The notes under the pieces: model-generated | Told to the model about the DNA's origin: nothing | What the model saw: the letters and a program-made list of their open reading frames with translations, nothing else | The model's database searches: none | Program-made: the position numbers and the translations under genes | In this document: in pieces, positions 53,160-64,000 of the stretch | Position numbering within the stretch: the first letter of the stretch is position 1 | Layout of the letters: every line of letters begins with the position of its first letter | Assembly (NCBI GenBank): GCA_008921705.1 | Contig: VFFE01008918.1 | Coordinates: forward strand, 641,829 to 705,828 | DNA: 64,000 bases | Reading direction: 5' to 3' | Origin: Burhinus oedicnemus | Lineage: Eukaryota > Chordata > Aves > Charadriiformes > Burhinidae

Positions 53160-53179
53160 AAAAAAAAAAAAAAAAAAAA
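53160..53179 (+). repeat. poly(A) tract, 20 nt
   Basis: This is an uninterrupted A run. A second A run of 17 nt lies 206 bp further on at 53386-53402. No retrotransposon body is seen with either. Confidence 0.95.
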
Positions 53180-53385
53180 TCAAACACATTCTCCCAAAAT
53201 CATGTTCGTGTGCTGGAAAAAAGTCTTGAACGTTTCAGAAATATAATATACCTGATATGTTCCACTACATACATATTTATTTGTCTAACCGAAAAATCTG
53301 TATTAACTAAAACTAATACTTTTTTTTAATAACACTTGTGTCTACTGTTCTTTCATATTTGGCTTTGGAGCCAGATGTGGTAGTT

Positions 53386-53402
53386 AAAAAAAAAAAAAAA
53401 AA
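53386..53402 (+). repeat. poly(A) tract, 17 nt
   Basis: The A run follows 'gagccagatgtggtagtt'. No CR1 or other family is recognised next to it. Confidence 0.95.
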
Positions 53403-56400
53403 GGCCAAACAAATCTGAATTTGCTTTGCTTAAGCTGATGTTAAGACTGTTGCATAGGAATACACCTAAGAACTAGCAAAAACTGACCTCTGCCATTCTT
53501 TTCTCCAACTAAAATTTCATTTTTTCCTCATCTTGCTCACCACAGTATGCATCCGGCATCTTGTAAAACAGATTTAGATAGAAAAATGGAACTCTACATT
53601 TTATACATCAAGACAAAAGGAACAATGTTGAAACTTTTGTTTTGTTAACCACATAGCAAACTTTTTTTCACCTATTCTGAGCTCATCCTGTGAGCACTGG
53701 ATCCTGGGATCAACTTATATTTGCTAAACAGTGGAATGTTTCCCAAACTACTTAGAATTATATTTTATTCTTCTGTTGTTCATTTTCCTTATTACCGGCA
53801 GAACAAGCCATATTTTCCCTTAACAATGGCAACATCAATTCACAATCTGACAAGTCCCTAAGACACACATTTTAATTGCTCTCATAAGTTAATAGTTCTC
53901 TCTAGAGAATCCTCTGTTACATAAAACACGTTTTGTTTCAGTGGTTGGATGAATATACAGATACAAGATCTTCTTGGGATTTCCACTGATCAGTGTTTGG
54001 AAACAAGCAATCTACTGTTTGTCAGTTCAAACTTGTCAAAACTCTGATAGGATTTAACAAGTGTACTAATTGTTTCTTTAATGAACAATTCAAAGTGCAC
54101 AGAACATCTGCATTTTGGAAGTCCAGGATATTTTCAGCTAAGACTTCTACTCATTTTCCCCTTTCAGAACAAACCAGCAGGTACGTCGCAGCTGTACATT
54201 CCTCTGTCTCAGTGGAAAGCTTCTACAGTAACATGGAGAAGAAGATAATTTCATTTCAGAAACACAACTAGCCGCGTTAAGAGAAAAAAAGCTTTTGCTT
54301 TAGGAATACCTGCAGTAATTACAGGAGCACTTTTCATGTATTTCTTATCTCTGACTTCTACAGTTATGCAATGAAGTCAGGCACTGCCCTTCTAACTGTA
54401 CTTAGAAGAGTGTAACTTGTACAATACAATCACATCTAAATTACTCAGCATGCACGTCAGTGGAAGACACTGGGATTTTCTTAAAATCAATCTGTAACTT
54501 TCATATCAAGCTCAAGACTTCCACTTTTAATCATATGTTAACGGACTTGGTCCACCATTTTGGGAATGTCAAAAACTGGGAGAGCTGATAGATGCAACAG
54601 GGAGTACAATTACAGCTGAAACTTAAGGTACGGGCAGACAAGATGAGATCGAATTACCACGAATGTGTTCTGTTGTACCTCCTCAATACAGAATATTGTT
54701 CTGTGGGCACCTCTGAGCCTTGCAGATCATACTGTGTTCTGTACAGTACAGTGCATGCAATTACTGTATATTTGGTGACAGCACATTTAAACAGTTACCT
54801 TCAAAGACTTATCTGATAATACCTGCTAGCAACTAAAAGACATGTTTTGATAATTACACTAATTCAGTTACGCAACTGTGATACTGACCTTTTATTATCA
54901 AATTTACTATTTATAAGAACAGCGACCCAGAAAACATTTCAAACTATGAATAACAGAGTAATGTAAAATAAATCATTCTACTTTTTAAAGAAAGTAAGTG
55001 TTTTTACATTAACTGTTTTGGCCATCCAAATACCACCATGCAAATGTCGATACTTCTCTGAAAGCAACACTGTTTTCACAAACCTTAGGTATATGTGTCA
55101 TCTTCCTGAAATGCTGGGCTACTGCTTACACTAAAACAGCAGGACAAAGATCTAGCTAAATACCTGATACAAACTACTATTTTTGCTTTATTGCTATGCT
55201 CCTGACTAAGAAAAAATAAGAACATTTCATGAAGGATCTTCATGGAAACTTAGGAGGTCTGTTGGCTGTCTTGTTCTGGCAAGCACAGGAGAAAGTACTG
55301 GGAGTAAACAAGTGCAACAAGGTAGCTCTTCCAGACATTTTCCTAAATCTTTTCAGTTTGATAGAAAGAGTATAGATGAATCATATGTGAGGCATTCTGT
55401 TTGTTGATAACTATTCTGGGATCCAAAGGAGAGAGTGTTGATAAAACAGTTTTCACTATACCTTCCAGTTTCCAAGTCATTCCTCATCTACCAACTTCTC
55501 AATCCTGGAAAGACCGATGTAAAATTCAGGATGAGTAGGAACACTGCCATGGAGACAACTGACCACTTCATTAATGGTAGCCTATGTTAAAGATCAAGAG
55601 CTCAATCAACTACTCGGACGATTCAATAAAGAGTTCTCACTGACTGGAAGAAGAATCTCTCCTAGACTACCCTATCCAGCCAACAAAGACATTCTTTTTT
55701 TCAAAGCTGATCCACCACACATACAAGTTAACCTACTTTGTGGAATACAGAATTATTCTCTTAAAAGCAGGTATGTTTTGCAGAAGCTGAACAATTGCTG
55801 TGGTATTCTCACTTACAGTATATATTCCTAATATTTATTTATTTATTTTAGCTAGAAAGCATGGGCCATCTGACATAGCTGGAAGCATGACAGCAAGCGC
55901 ACTCAACAAGCTCCTTGGCATCTAGCTTTGAAACAAAGCAGCTAGGCAAAATCGTATTTGAAAGCCTTTATGAATGACGATTCTGCCTATCCTAATACAA
56001 AATATGTCTTTGTTTTCCCAACATTTAGAACAGCAGCATCCAGGAAAAGCATTTTCTCTTCTCCTAAACAACACGTACACAGGCACCACCATATTAATGT
56101 CAACTGACAATCCTGAGGATGACTAGTACACATAATGTAAAATGTAACAAAGATCTTTCCTGCCTAATGCCATTGGCAGGCAAGATGATTAAACTGCACA
56201 ACAGAAGTTCAAGAACCTATTTAGACAGCTCCCATAAATGCAATTCATTGCCTGAGAAATCAGAGAACATCAGATGGTATAGGTCATAAGCAAACAAACG
56301 AGATAACATACCAATTAGAACTAACACTTTCCTCAGGTAATCAGACTCAAGGCACTGACATCTATTCAGGCAGACATAAAAAGGAAGTCAGGTTAAACCA

Positions 56401-57380
56401 TTCTGGCAAACAGCATATATACATTTGCATCTCTAAATGTACTTGAGGACCAGCAGCAGAAAGTTAAACAAGGAAAACTTTTGCTACACCATTAACTTAC
56501 TATATTCAGAGGTAAAAATGACTCATAACTGCCTCCCCGCGCCTCCATTTTGGCTATTTTTTGTCAAGTGTGGACACTAGGAGTTTGTACCTCTAAGAAA
56601 TGTTCAAATTTCCTGAGTTGTGAATTATCTCAGGTTCCTGGAAAGTAAGTAGAAATCATAAAAATCTACTATGTTCAAAAATCATGGCACTTTTATCTAG
56701 GAATCTAACAATTTAATTAAATGAGCTCTAATTAATTTAATTAGACCTGACTTGTTAGTGTTTAAGTTAGCATTTCTGTTGTTATTTTTTCTTAATTTTC
56801 TAGTTTTCTGATTTTCCAAAAAAGACAGAAAACAAATCACCTCAAGACCACAAAAACAAACTTGAATTGGTATAAAAACTTTACTTGTATAGTCACAGAA
56901 AAACTCTCAAAGAAATACCGTGCATTGCTCATATATTTGAGTATGTTCATAAAGCATATGATAGAACAGTATATTTGAGATATAACTAGCTATTTAAGAG
57001 ACACACTGCAAGGTATATTGCCATGGAAATTGAATATAACAACTACTCATAGACAGAAGAGAGTTGTAAAGCTCCGTGGCATTTCAGGATACTGACAGCA
57101 AGTTCTCTGTTAAAGGAAAACCTACAACAGCACAAGAAGAGCGCGCTGACATGACAATAGCATCCTCTGACTAGTAACAGATTCAGTCATGAACATTCCT
57201 CTTGCAGAGGAGAGGAAATCACATGTACCAATGAGATATTCTAAAGATACATGAAAGGTTTTATTAGTGTGGGTCAACACAAAGACTGATGAAAGTTATT
57301 CTCTTCAGATTCTCCTCCCTTCTGCTGCAAACTCTAGAGAAAAAACATCAAGCCATCTTAGCATCTACATTAAGGAATCA

Positions 57381-57664
57381 AGGTACTGAGCACTTCTCCC
57401 CGGAATCCAGTGATAGGATGCATGGGAATGGTTCAAAGCTGCACCAAGGGAAGTTTAGACTTGACATCAGGATGCACTTCTTTACCGAGAGGGTGGCCAA
57501 ACACTGGAACAGAGGTGGTCGATGCCCCAAGCCTGTCAGTGTTTAAGAGGCATTTGGACAATGCCCTTAACAACATGGTTTAACTTTTGGTCAGCCCCAG
57601 ATTGCTCAGGCAGTTGGACTAGATGATCATTATAGGTACCTTCTAACGGAAATATTCTGTTCTA
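57381..57664 (+). mobile_element. CR1 LINE, 5'-truncated, same subfamily as the 44.9 kb copy
   Basis: This copy shares with the 44859-45379 copy the sequence around 'gggaatggttcaaa', the FRLDIR.HFFTERV.KHWNR coding block and the 3' end 'ggcatttggacaatgccctt'. The shared sequence runs on to 'ttggactagatgatcattat' and attctgttctattcc. Relative to that copy it lacks a short stretch after HWNR, joining the HWNR codons to the region before 'gatgccccaagcctg', and this shifts the frame. The 5' end is truncated near 57381. Confidence 0.9.
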
Positions 57665-60600
57665 TTCCATTGCCTCCAAATCTTATATGAATCACTACAG
57701 AATTAGAAAGCTAAATCCAGAAACTTGTATATTTGTTAGAAGCAAAGATTTATGTTATCATATGATTCTTCCCAAGCTTTTATGTATCAGCTTTGGTATT
57801 GAAACTATATCTGAACCTATCTGAAGCCATTACCTGCTATTGCAATAGAAATATTTAACAATAACTGATGCCCCATCACTGGTAAATATGTTGTCTGACT
57901 TTCAGCAATATGCCAGCAACTGACTTGGCCTACGTTTAAAAATTCACAGATGATTCAATAAAACGTACACTGTGGAAGAAAAGGCTTACCAATTATATAG
58001 GATTATTTTGGAGAAACTGGCACTGCTTAATGAAACAAAACATGGCCTTTTGGAGCTATTTTATTTGGTGGTATTTTTTGGCAATATTTCATTCAGTGTT
58101 AACTTCAGTGATTTTGGATGAACTTTTACAATGACAGAAAATAACACAGCCTATTATACAATGGAAATAGCACAAATAATTAACAGGCAACCAAGCATTT
58201 CAGATCACCACTAAGACTGCCAAGGGAGGGGAAGGAAGATAAATTAAAAACTCATGCAATGTTAGTCGATAATAAGAACCTGTTCATTATTCTCCTTTCA
58301 TTTTAAAGGCTAAGCTTTTTGTTAGTATTCAGTATGGAGAGTTATGTGTTAAATAATTCAGCCATTCTTTAAAATAACATTTATCTTAGAAGAACAGAGC
58401 TCAGCAGCTGCCCTTCTTCCTTCTCTGGAAAAATCCCAAACCCACACAACTGGACTTTATTCCTCATCCAAAATAAAAGCACGAAGAAGTACCAAACAGA
58501 AATCAGCCTGAGCCAACGCAAAAACATCACAGAGCTCAAGAGGCAAAAAGACAGAATAAAAGAGAATAAATTCTTACACAAGGTTTCCACAGATGCTCAA
58601 ACTGTCCTTAGGCCTTCCTAACTGATGGCCAGTGAGCCTTCTTTTAGGTGGCTAAAGTAAGAAAATAATTCCTACATCCTTTTCCCAAGCAAGGGAAAGT
58701 AATAGTTCTAGCCAGCAAGAAAGTTGGTTAATAAGAGATTGCTAGCATAAAAATTAGGCAGACTGAGATATCTAGCAAAGGTATGATTTACAAGGCAGAT
58801 AACAAAAGTAATTTCACTGATGAGTGGGCATAGGTCAGAGAGTCGATTCTGCCGTCAGAAGATAAGAGGCCATTTTTGAGATTTCCATTAAAAACACACA
58901 GGTTGGCAAATTGCAAGTGTTCTAAAACAAATGTAAGAAGTTGTTCGCTGTTTTGAAGTAACCTTTTAGAAAAAAGGATTGAAAGCTTCCAGTCTTTACA
59001 TGAGCATTCAGAATCTGTGAATAAGGTATCTGGCTTTTACCTGCAAACTAATTCACTCGTTGTCTGGGGCATGATCACAGGGCGACATACCTGTCCATGA
59101 AGTTTCCTCCTGGCCTGTTTCACTCCTCCTAATTAGCACTTAGCTTCGGTCCCTGCTCTGCCAACCTGTTACATGTAGAGGGATCAGAAAGCTGATCAGA
59201 TGGAATGGAGCTGACTTAGCCGTATGGGAATTATATTGGTAGAATCTTAAATGGATAGAAAATGATGCAGGGAAAAGAAGCGTTAAGGAGAAGCGACATA
59301 AAAGGGAAAATCAAAAGGAATGTGGGAAACTGGCTATTGGACAGAGGATGCATGAAAAGGAAAAGAGGATAGGAGAAGAGTACAAAGGGAAGAAGAGAAA
59401 CAATAGTAAGAAAACATTGTCTTATATTTGTCTCTCACCGTGGAGTTGTTAGAGAAAGGCAGGTTAATGCAGGGGATGCACAGGGGGGCACTAGGAAGCA
59501 CACATCACATCAAATCACCTACAAAGCATTCTTAAATTATAAACGAGGCAAAATCCTCCATCACTTCCACTAAACATGCTCTTCTCATGATCTGTGAAAG
59601 CTTTCAGTCTCTGGAAAGGAAGGAAGGGTGAAGAAGGGAGGCCTCAGTCATTGCCTTTTAATTGTCATTGTGAAATTAAAGTACTTGTATACCCTGGGCA
59701 ATAACGAATATAAGTAAGTCAAGCAACTGGTGAATTAGTTAGGAATAATAATGCTCAGTTGGCGTGACCTGCCAAAATAAACTAACCTGCACAGGCAGAA
59801 AACAATCTCCTTACTCCTTAACGTTGTTTCTACCATCACTAGTCACAGTGCAAAACAAGTTCTGCTTCAGTACCAGAGTCTTCCTATTCATAATATGAGT
59901 TTAGATAGGAAGACTAACAGAAGAAAGTGAGCCCTATTATATCTAACCAAACCCCTAGATTCAGTAGTAAAACTTTTTCACAAATCCCTTTTCATTAAAG
60001 CATGTCAATTTCTCAAAACTGAACTAATTCATCAGCACTTGATGCCAAGTCTCTTCAAACCCAAGAAAAAAGTGAGAAAACCCAGAGCTCTTACAGGCTA
60101 AAAGCATAATTCCTATTCACAAATCATTTTGGGCATTTTGATTTTTATTATAAGTCAGAATTAAACCAAACTTCAAAACAACAAAATATTCTTTCTCCAT
60201 CTGTGTCGACTCCCAGTACCAGCGTTGCCTACAGCTAGTGCAGAATATATGAATATACTCAGGTCTAGATGCCTGTGTCTAAGACCAAAGATCAAGAAGA
60301 ACATCTCTGAGTAAATGGGGGAGAAAAAACAAACAAACAAACATAAAAAAAACCCAAACCACCACGGAAAAGACTTTCAAACAGACTGAACAAATAAGCT
60401 CAACATTCTTTATATTAAATACTTAGTTAACTTCCGCATTGTGCTTTAACTATTAAAAGTATGGAAAGCAGAGGTATTTTTCCCCAAATATTTTCCTGTC
60501 TGTAAACGGTCACATTCCATTCATCCTCCTCTGCTGCCACTTCATCCTTCTTTGTGATTTTGCTCCAATTCCCATCTACTTTTGTTTGCTTCTCCTCAAA

Positions 60601-62403
60601 ACGCATGTGAGACTTCAGGAGCTCCCAAAAGATGTTCTTAAATTTCCCTGACCATCTAAAACTCAGCATCATTTCTGTCTGTCCCTTTTTCTGCAAGACC
60701 AAATATGTCAATAAAAATGGCTGTTAAGAATTGTTTTCTTCTGGATATGCCATTGTCTCTTCACTTGAGACAAACTGGTTTTATAAAAATCTTTAATTCT
60801 CACGATGACCAAAATTCAGGCCTCTACCCCAATGAACAATAGGTATCTTTCTCTGTGAAAAGATGTAATATATCACACATACAACTGCAACTATAATACA
60901 AAATGAAAAATTATTTTGGTTAGTATTCTCAAGGTATCATTTATGCATTGTTATACTCTGTTGTCCGTGTATTGTTGCCTAATAACTTATGTCCTCTGTA
61001 TCACATAAAATAAAAAAGCAGTATCTGTATCAGCTTCACCCTTTTCCGTTAATCAGCTTTAATGCTTATTTCCTAATTAATAGATCTACAATAATTTTTT
61101 TTGCTCTAATTCTATTATTTATATTTTTTCAACTACAAAAGCCATTAAGAAAACTGCACATTGCTTAATCTAGGAAAATCAATTTAATAACAGATGCAAC
61201 AAACTTATATTCCATATTCCTGAAATAATACTGAAATTTGAACATTAAATTAGACTAAATAAATGTATCCCATATTTTAAAGATCTAAAACCTTTATACA
61301 CATTTATGCAAGAAAATGAGTTTTGTGTTGGGTTATAAATTTCTCAGTATGATAAATGAGAAATCACAAGTTCTAGAAACACAAAACATACCAGATATTA
61401 ATTTCCTGTAACAATAGCAAAGAGACACATTCTTCAGTAATTTCATTTAAAGTAGAAAAGGTAATTTCAAATTTAGCTGTAGTAACTCCACACAGCTTAA
61501 CCTCTAATATTCAGGAAAGTAGTTCTGAGAAGCCTTTACAATTGCTTTAGATTTTAACAATATTCTAAGACATCATCAGCATTTCTTATGAAAGTATGAA
61601 TTTTCTTTACTCCAGTAGTTTTGCTTTGAATTTGAAATAGCTATATATTTAAAATAAATAAAATAAAGTATGTGGTCTAATTGCTCAGTTATTTTGTGGT
61701 TAGCTGATGTAGAAGTTGCAATAGAGAAGAGAGGTTAATCTTATTTCCAGATGGGAGTGTCATCATCCTTGCTAAAAGCTACAATATAGGAAGTAGACTA
61801 GAAAAAACTGTTTTATCTGGATAGGATGGACAAGGCCATGCTACTAACTTCCTTTAAAGCCATCCTTCCTGCTTGAGGACCATTTATATTATTTTTTCTG
61901 CTTGAATGCAGTTCTTCTAGTGACTTCTCCCCACCCAGTCATGTATCTTTATACTGGTGGACATGACTCGAGAATGTATCAGGCTTTAATTGCACTAAAA
62001 CAACACAAGTCACAAATTTTACTAAAATTTTAATGTGTGAACATCCTTGAGAAAGAAAAATAATCCCAGAGCTCACATCAATGGCTGAAAGATTCACGGA
62101 ACTCATGCAATCAGAAAAAATCCTTTGTTATTTAGCAGCATGTCATAGTACACATTCAAAAAAACCATGACCTGATTCCTGAAAACTACCACCATGATTT
62201 AATCCAAAGTCACACATACTACAAATTAGATTGCAACGAGTTGAATTTAAGTAGTCTGAGGAACTGGAAAAATCAGAACCAACACTGCAAAGTAATTCTG
62301 ACTGAAACAAAGATTAGGTAGTAGATGCAAGGATGAGTGAGCAGGGAGGGTGAGAATTTCATTTGAGAGTGAAGGGAGAAAAATCCGTTTTTACGCTACT
62401 TAC

Positions 62404-62472
62404 TCCTGTAGGCTGAAATATCAGTCCATCCACTTCGTGGCTAACTTCTCTAGCAAAGCTTCCTTCCAGGAG
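62404..62472 (-). CDS. RNGTT: RNGTT internal exon (motif IV), mRNA capping enzyme
   Basis: This is an internal coding exon of the mRNA capping enzyme. The enzyme removes the 5' gamma-phosphate from nascent RNA polymerase II transcripts and transfers GMP to form the cap, in the nucleus. Read on the minus strand, the exon gives 23 codons beginning [19 protein letters not shown] and ending QPTG, with no stop. DGLIF is nucleotidyltransferase motif IV, which contacts the GTP and metal in the guanylyltransferase domain. The exon is preceded by a pyrimidine-rich acceptor (ttttgttctacag) and followed by a strong donor (GTAAGT). Both boundaries are phase 0, so the 69-nt exon could be skipped in frame, but motif IV would be lost. 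The match to vertebrate RNGTT is from recalled sequence and is near-identical, with a few conservative differences from the mammalian protein (for example SFAREV where I recall NFAKEV). Confidence 0.95.
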
Positions 62473-64000
62473 CTGTAGAACAAAAGGAAAATAAATCTTT
62501 TTCCCATAGAGAAATACTTCACTTAGAAGACTGCACGTCAAAGCAGATTATACGCTACTACTGCAATCATTTGCTAGTAAACTGCTTACTTATGGTTTAA
62601 CGTTAAGGCTTGGGAAATGTCAACACAGAAAGCTTCAACAAATTAGCAGTTTTTACAAAAAACACTCAAGGCTCAAACAAGTTTCAGGGAGACAAACCCT
62701 TACAGTATCATTCAAGGAAAAAAGCCTTGTCCAAAAACAAATACTGAGAAACCAAGATGATTCTATACACTGAAAGATGAAGAAAAATCAGTTCTGATAT
62801 AGGACACCACAGTCATTTGTGGACAAATTAAAAAACACATTTGCCACTTTAACACGCAAGTAGCACTTTAGATTGAAAACATGTACTGAAAAATATTTTG
62901 GGGAGTCATTCAACATTCATGTTTGGCAGACTCCCTGCCTAGGGCATAACCCAGTAACACAGCTACACTACTGGAAAACAACTGTCTGAATTAAGTTGGA
63001 TCTCGGATATTCTGTTTTACTTTTTCAAAGACTGTGAATTCCATATGGAGGTGAATACATCCATCAAGATGGTATTTACCAGAGAAAAACCATCTAACTA
63101 AAACTAATGAAGCCAGCTAGTCAGCAGTTACAAGAATTGATGATAGACTTCCATGTTAAATTATGACTTGCCTAAGGAAAAGCAAATAACCAGTGAGAAC
63201 TGCAACTGTCAAGTAATAGCAAAACCTAGGAGAATTACCAAAATGCCTCTTTATTAATTTCAATTTATGTTTTACTGTAGAGATGAAGAATCTATCCTGA
63301 AGTTGTAGGTGCTTTTAGTAACAGTTGAAAAATTTTGATGTATAAGTAACCACGTGGTCATAAAACATAGCAAGTATAGAACTCAGTAATCACAGCCAGT
63401 TTTAAAAGCAACATTTTGGCCTAGACTGTTAATTTTGTATAATTTCCTTTGTATAGTCCAACTTAACTCAATGACCCACTGACTCAACTATTCAAATCAA
63501 GTACCAAACTCTGCCCTCAGTAAATGGCAAAAGGATGAATGGAGTTGAGAATTAACATTTGTATCATCCTATAGGCTGTACAACTCAAAGAAACGCACTG
63601 AAAATGGATCAAAAGCCTGATGGACAAATATTTTAAATAATAATAATATAACATGATATTTCATTCAAACCTGTAGCTGTTTCCACAGAATTGATCATTT
63701 TGCTGTGAAAAAATCCTAGCTTTTTTCCTTATCCACATAGTCATTAGCATATTTGTGGTTATAACTCCACCTAGAAATACAGCTTTCACTATTCAACTTT
63801 TAGGAACAATTTAATTGAAAAACATGCTCTATGAGAGTACTCTCAAGTGGTAAAATACTTTAAGAATATTTGATTCTGAGCAAGAAATCATCCAGCAAAA
63901 CACTATTTTTCAGTAGAGAAAGCCCATACTTGGAATGTGAAGTTGCAGCTTGCATTTACCTATCATCATTTTGAAATTTACAACTGAGGCTCACGATCCT
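62473..64000 (-). other. RNGTT: RNGTT intron (3' part), upstream of the motif IV exon
   Basis: This is AT-rich, non-coding sequence ending in the acceptor at 62473-62474. I looked for the preceding RNGTT exon, which should end in a sequence like SVRNKPFFDI, and did not find it, so it lies beyond 64000. No repeat family, RNA gene or long open frame was recognised here. Confidence 0.8.

Larger units (their letters stand above)
32811..62403 (-). other. RNGTT: RNGTT intron, 29.6 kb
   Basis: This intron lies between the motif IV and motif V exons. It has a GTAAGT donor at its 62403 end and a polypyrimidine acceptor at its 32811 end. It contains CR1 fragments at about 36.2, 38.0, 44.9 and 57.4 kb and the only assembly gap. 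It also holds an ATT microsatellite, a palindrome cluster at 38.15 kb and both copies of a 115-bp repeat. The remaining sequence is AT-rich with frequent stops on both strands. The longest non-repeat open frames (140 aa at 49464-49886 minus and 131 aa at 35255-35650 minus) show no domain I recognise, and I treat them as chance. No nested gene was found. Confidence 0.85.

Noticed and set aside
60427..60711. 94-aa minus-strand frame rich in charged residues (KSHMRFEEKQTKVDGNW)
   Set aside because: It does not match RNGTT or any family I know, and there is no splice support.
63953..64000. Possible partial RNGTT exon at the window edge: the minus strand has a donor-like AG|GTAAAT after a short readable stretch
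   Set aside because: The frame that begins DREP hits stops at once, and the open frame does not match the expected sequence before LLEG (SVRNKPFFDI...). The donor match is likely chance.
1..64000. Search for a nested gene, CRISPR array, bacterial defence or phage-type system
   Set aside because: No regularly spaced repeats, operon-like gene packing or prokaryotic coding sequence is present; the window is an avian gene intron landscape.

Overview
The window is intronic vertebrate DNA, and the repeats point to a bird. The interspersed repeats I can recognise are CR1 LINE fragments. At least two have the typical avian 3' end (an '...actagatggtc...ggtccctcccaaccc...attctat' type tail). There are no Alu, B1 or mammalian L1 sequences, repeat density is low, and the sequence is AT-rich. 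It reads like a neoavian-type autosomal segment, but I cannot name the species.

Only one protein-coding gene is supported: RNGTT, the bifunctional mRNA capping enzyme (RNA 5'-triphosphatase plus guanylyltransferase), on the minus strand. Three consecutive small internal exons are present: 62404-62472 (69 nt), 32710-32810 (101 nt) and 3609-3675 (67 nt). They have canonical splice sites and compatible phases (0/0, 0/2, 2/0) and join into 79 uninterrupted codons. These cover nucleotidyltransferase motif IV (DGLIF), motif V (LKWKP) and the first part of the C-terminal OB fold. The catalytic-lysine exon (motif I) lies upstream of this window in transcript terms (beyond 64000), and the motif VI exon lies downstream (below position 1).

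The rest is intron. 62473-64000 is the tail of the preceding intron. 32811-62403 is a 29.6 kb intron, 3676-32709 is a 29.0 kb intron, and 1-3608 is the start of the next one. The introns hold seven CR1-type fragments, a 20-N assembly gap between homopolymers, simple repeats, a 174-bp direct duplication near 28 kb, and a 115-bp repeat shared between 34.3 and 47.2 kb whose second copy is flanked by an 8-bp direct repeat. They also hold a near-perfect 28-bp-arm hairpin inside a CpG-enriched patch at 9.25-9.54 kb, and a cluster of short perfect palindromes at 38.15-38.21 kb.

No other open reading frame could be assigned to a gene. The longest one (6483-7136) is CR1-derived and crosses a frameshift. 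I see no tRNA, rRNA, CRISPR array or bacterial-type system. The most unusual items are the hairpin and CpG patch near 9.3 kb and the 115-bp sequence that appears to have been copied to a second intronic site.
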